DNA from: a virus
Reading direction: 5' to 3' (one strand)
IMG/VR virus record: IMGVR_UViG_3300017964_000030
Coordinates: 1 to 41,185 of that record
Length of the DNA stretch: 41,185 bases
The notes below the pieces were generated by a model, which ran no database searches, had not been told where the DNA came from, and saw only the letters and a list, made by a program, of their open reading frames with translations. The position numbers and the translations under genes are program-made. This document shows, in pieces, positions 39,285 through 41,185 of this stretch. The first letter of the stretch is position 1, and each line of letters starts with the position of its first letter.

Positions 39285-40516
39285 TGAAGTTTAGATCAAT
39301 GTCGGGGCTAGGTGTTGTAGCCCAGTCTTTAGTTGCGAATTCTGTTAGACCAACATCCTTCACTTTAACTAGAGGTTTACTCAATATTGATACAGTCGTT
39401 GTATTTGGCGCAAGCATAATGGCTCAGTCATTTGGCGACATATCAGGCGTTGAAAGCAAGTTTCTGGATGCTGGAATCCCTGTTGATGTCTATGATCGCG
39501 CTACAAGTGGGGATGATACTGATGCAATGATCCTGAAACTGTCGGCGGTTATTTCTGAGTTTCAGCCTAATGCCTCTAGAACGTTATTCGCTATTCACTG
39601 GGGCGGGAATGATGTATCAAGGGAGGGGCCTTATCCTGGTGGAGCATCAACAATGGAGACTAACATGCGCTCAATGTTATCAGACATTAAGAACGCCGGT
39701 TTTAAGATAATGATGAGCGACATTTCGTATCGAGTGCCCCCAGCTTCGAATCCATCTCAACCATACAATGATGCTTTTATGTATCAATTGCAGTCAGAGT
39801 TCAACGATGTAGATTGGTTCTTATATCAGTTCACATTTGATAATCAGTCAGAGTTAGAAGTAGATGGAATACACCCTGGCTCATCTTTAGAGAGTTCTAT
39901 TAGACAATATCTTGTTGACCAGTCAAAAGAGCATTTGATGAGAGTAGCAGAGGACACTGCAATCGTTAAGGATGTGGTCATTCAGTTCGGCAATAACTCT
40001 CTAATGCAAAGGGCTGCTGGTAGTAATGTCATAGCAACCAATGGAACTATTACAGATATACGCAATTCCGACTATTCAAAAATTTTAGGGTCGTCTGTTA
40101 CCGTAAGCGGTGCTAACTCTGTCAACAATAATGGCAGGGGGAACACTGCTGACATTGGGAACGAAACCATCTCCTTGTTTAACGATGAATGCCTGAAGGA
40201 CAGTTTATACATCACGTCAACAGAGCAAATGGATGTCGATCTTAGTGGTTTGCCCTTGGTTGATTCAGGTCTTTACACCATAGGCATTACTGCCAGTAGA
40301 GGTTCTGACACAGGAACGAGAATTACTGAATACACTGTTGATGGCGTTACAAAGACGCTGGATGCAGAACTAGCTGTTCCTAGTCAGGTGTATTTTTACA
40401 ATGTATCTGGAGCAAATCTGAAGACGAGCGGCATTAAGATAAATGCTCAGGAGGGTAGCGTCTATGGTTATATTTCTATAGCCAAGATAGAAAGACAGGG
40501 AAGTCAAATCATCTAA
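39284..40516 (+). CDS. SGNH/GDSL-type hydrolase with fibre-like C-terminus
   Basis: 410 residues. SGNH blocks: block I VVVFGASIM with nucleophile Ser44, block II DRATSGDD with Gly76, block III HWGGND with Asn109, and block V VDGIHP with Asp194 and His197. The catalytic set is complete. Residues about 225-410 are Ser/Thr/Gly-rich beta repeats that end in SIAKIERQG, resembling a tailspike tip. No signal peptide is seen. It probably de-esterifies host surface sugars as a virion protein. A cytoplasmic esterase is the alternative, though the late location argues against it. Confidence 0.82.
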   Translation: MKFRSMSGLGVVAQSLVANSVRPTSFTLTRGLLNIDTVVVFGASIMAQSFGDISGVESKFLDAGIPVDVYDRATSGDDTDAMILKLSAVISEFQPNASRTLFAIHWGGNDVSREGPYPGGASTMETNMRSMLSDIKNAGFKIMMSDISYRVPPASNPSQPYNDAFMYQLQSEFNDVDWFLYQFTFDNQSELEVDGIHPGSSLESSIRQYLVDQSKEHLMRVAEDTAIVKDVVIQFGNNSLMQRAAGSNVIATNGTITDIRNSDYSKILGSSVTVSGANSVNNNGRGNTADIGNETISLFNDECLKDSLYITSTEQMDVDLSGLPLVDSGLYTIGITASRGSDTGTRITEYTVDGVTKTLDAELAVPSQVYFYNVSGANLKTSGIKINAQEGSVYGYISIAKIERQGSQII

Positions 40517-40571
40517 TCACCCTTAATTTGTCAAAAGTAGATCCGAAGTCCCATCTCCTAATATTTAACAC

Positions 40572-40599
40572 TTGCTAACTTTAAAAAAATACTAATAAT
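40572..40599 (+). promoter_or_regulatory. Putative sigma70 promoter for the last gene
   Basis: TTGCTA (40572-40577), a 16-bp spacer, then AATAAT (40594-40599), one base before palindrome site 16. The geometry is the same as at sites 4 and 8. Confidence 0.5.
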
Positions 40600-40600
40600 G

Positions 40601-40618
40601 TAAGTAAGTAGTTATTTA
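40601..40618. promoter_or_regulatory. Dispersed palindrome, site 16
   Basis: TAAGTAA-GTAG-TTATTTA, one mismatch in the right arm, covering the expected start point of the last promoter. It lies within the loop of the long inverted repeat. Confidence 0.75.
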
Positions 40619-40631
40619 TTAGGAGATGGCA

Positions 40632-41185
40632 GTGATTGAAGAAATCAAAGCTGCTTTTGGTGATAGAGTTCCTTTTCCTGACGAACCTATCGGCATTAAT
40701 CAGTCAGACAAAGATTACGAAATTCTAAGTGCGTTTTTTATTCACCACGAACTTCTTTTAAAGGAGTCCGGCTTATTCAGCTCTAAGTGGTTTGATTACA
40801 AAATCATGCACCCTTACGAAGCCACTATGCACTTCATGTATTACTACATGGTGATGTATTCATGGTATATCAGAAAGTCGGTCGATCAGGGAATGGCTCA
40901 CGGAGCTTGCGGCTTTAAGAAGATCAAAGAAAAGAAAGTCTCTCGATTTAAAGATTTCACAGAGTTAACACCACAAGAGCAAATTGGCCTATGGACTGCG
41001 CGTCAACACGCAGACGATATTGGCTGTCCTTATGATTTCTTTCTGATCACCGCGAACGGATGGTGCGAAGCTCGCGGAAGAAAGAATCTGTTACGACCTC
41101 AACAGTTGTATCACAAAGACTTGCTCCCTCACATCAAAGACGAGTGGGAGCAGAAAAAGTCACGCCAAATAGTCTTTTCAGATAA
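40632..41185 (+). CDS. Unknown protein, 5' part (runs off the window)
   Basis: I choose GTG 40632 because AGGAG (40621-40625) is 6 bases upstream; the ATG at 40626 touches the ribosome site. At least 184 residues are encoded, with no stop. Aromatic and histidine-rich segments appear (FFIHHELLLKESGLFSSKWF, then MHPYEATMHFMYYYMVMYSW) followed by a basic helical part and PYDFFLITANGWCEARGR. The pattern is soluble rather than membrane-like. No family is recognised. As a new unit under site 16 with a hidden ribosome site, it may be an early or middle gene. Confidence 0.8.
   Translation, partial: MIEEIKAAFGDRVPFPDEPIGINQSDKDYEILSAFFIHHELLLKESGLFSSKWFDYKIMHPYEATMHFMYYYMVMYSWYIRKSVDQGMAHGACGFKKIKEKKVSRFKDFTELTPQEQIGLWTARQHADDIGCPYDFFLITANGWCEARGRKNLLRPQQLYHKDLLPHIKDEWEQKKSRQIVFSD

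Larger units (their letters stand above)
40551..40629 (+). promoter_or_regulatory. Long inverted repeat that can hide a ribosome site
   Basis: CCATCTCCTAAT (40551-40562) is the exact reverse complement of ATTAGGAGATGG (40618-40629), which contains the AGGAG of the last gene. RNA read through from the late operon would contain both arms and mask the site; RNA begun at palindrome site 16 would lack the left arm. Confidence 0.65.

Noticed and set aside
40626-40631. ATG 40626 as the start of the last gene
   Set aside because: It directly touches AGGAG, leaving no spacing. GTG 40632 has the normal 6 bases.
1-41185. Temperate phage or prophage interpretation
   Set aside because: I see no integrase, excisionase, CI/Cro-like pair or attachment site in this window. 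The dispersed operators leave open some repressor function outside it, so this is undecided rather than disproved.
1-41185. CRISPR arrays, tRNA genes, rRNA genes, insertion sequences
   Set aside because: No regularly spaced identical repeats with unique spacers, no cloverleaf-like segments with a TTCGA-type arm, and no transposase were noticed on either strand by eye.

Overview
The window reads as a 41 kb piece of a tailed double-stranded DNA phage genome with a long, flexible lambda-type (siphovirus) tail. It holds a terminase pair, portal, scaffold, HK97-fold capsid, a neck and tail set ending in a 1230-residue tape measure, a gpL/NlpC-P60/gpI-gpJ tail tip, fibres, holin and M15 endolysin. 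Shine-Dalgarno leaders, sigma70-like promoters and a classic lipobox point to a Gram-negative, probably gammaproteobacterial and perhaps marine host; the host is inference. I see no integrase, excisionase, CRISPR array, tRNA or insertion sequence. Both ends are open: a gene tail enters at 1-42 and a gene runs off at 41185. || Region 1-8.8 kb is an early/accessory zone of small genes on both strands, none with a recognised function except a ribbon-helix-helix protein and a UvsW-like helicase at its right end. It is rich in non-coding structure: intrinsic terminators, a promoter-leader-terminator unit in front of a lipoprotein gene, a bulged long-hairpin RNA with a possible pseudoknot (4143-4212), an operator-like repeat cluster (4284-4424) and a four-copy repeat block (5461-5580). 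|| Region 8.9-12.6 kb is a compact rightward operon with overlapping start and stop codons: two ParB-like proteins, an ABC ATPase, an unknown protein, a GNAT-fold acyltransferase and a winged-helix protein. The ATPase and the GNAT protein look like the two halves of the COG2401 ABC-ATPase/acyltransferase fusion family, related to phage Mu Mom. A DNA hypermodification or DNA-handling module is my best inference. || Region 12.7-37.2 kb is morphogenesis in canonical order: terS, terL, portal, scaffold, capsid, neck, tail tube, tail chaperones (probable programmed -1 frameshift at a G5 run), tape measure, tail tip, fibres and a glycine-rich adhesin. Region 37.2-40.5 kb holds holin, endolysin, PhoH-like ATPase, a small beta protein and an SGNH hydrolase with a fibre-like C-terminus. 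A new unit begins at 40.6 kb. || The most striking signal is a dispersed palindrome, TAAGTAA-N4-TTACTTA, present 16 times between 589 and 40618, with a 4-bp centre in every copy. All copies are intergenic or touch only a stop or start codon, and they stand in front of nearly every gene block. Several sit on the start point, spacer or -35 flank of readable sigma70-like promoters. This looks like the operator set of one phage-wide regulator. Candidate binders inside the window are the ribbon-helix-helix protein (7101-7349) and the winged-helix protein (12364-12642).
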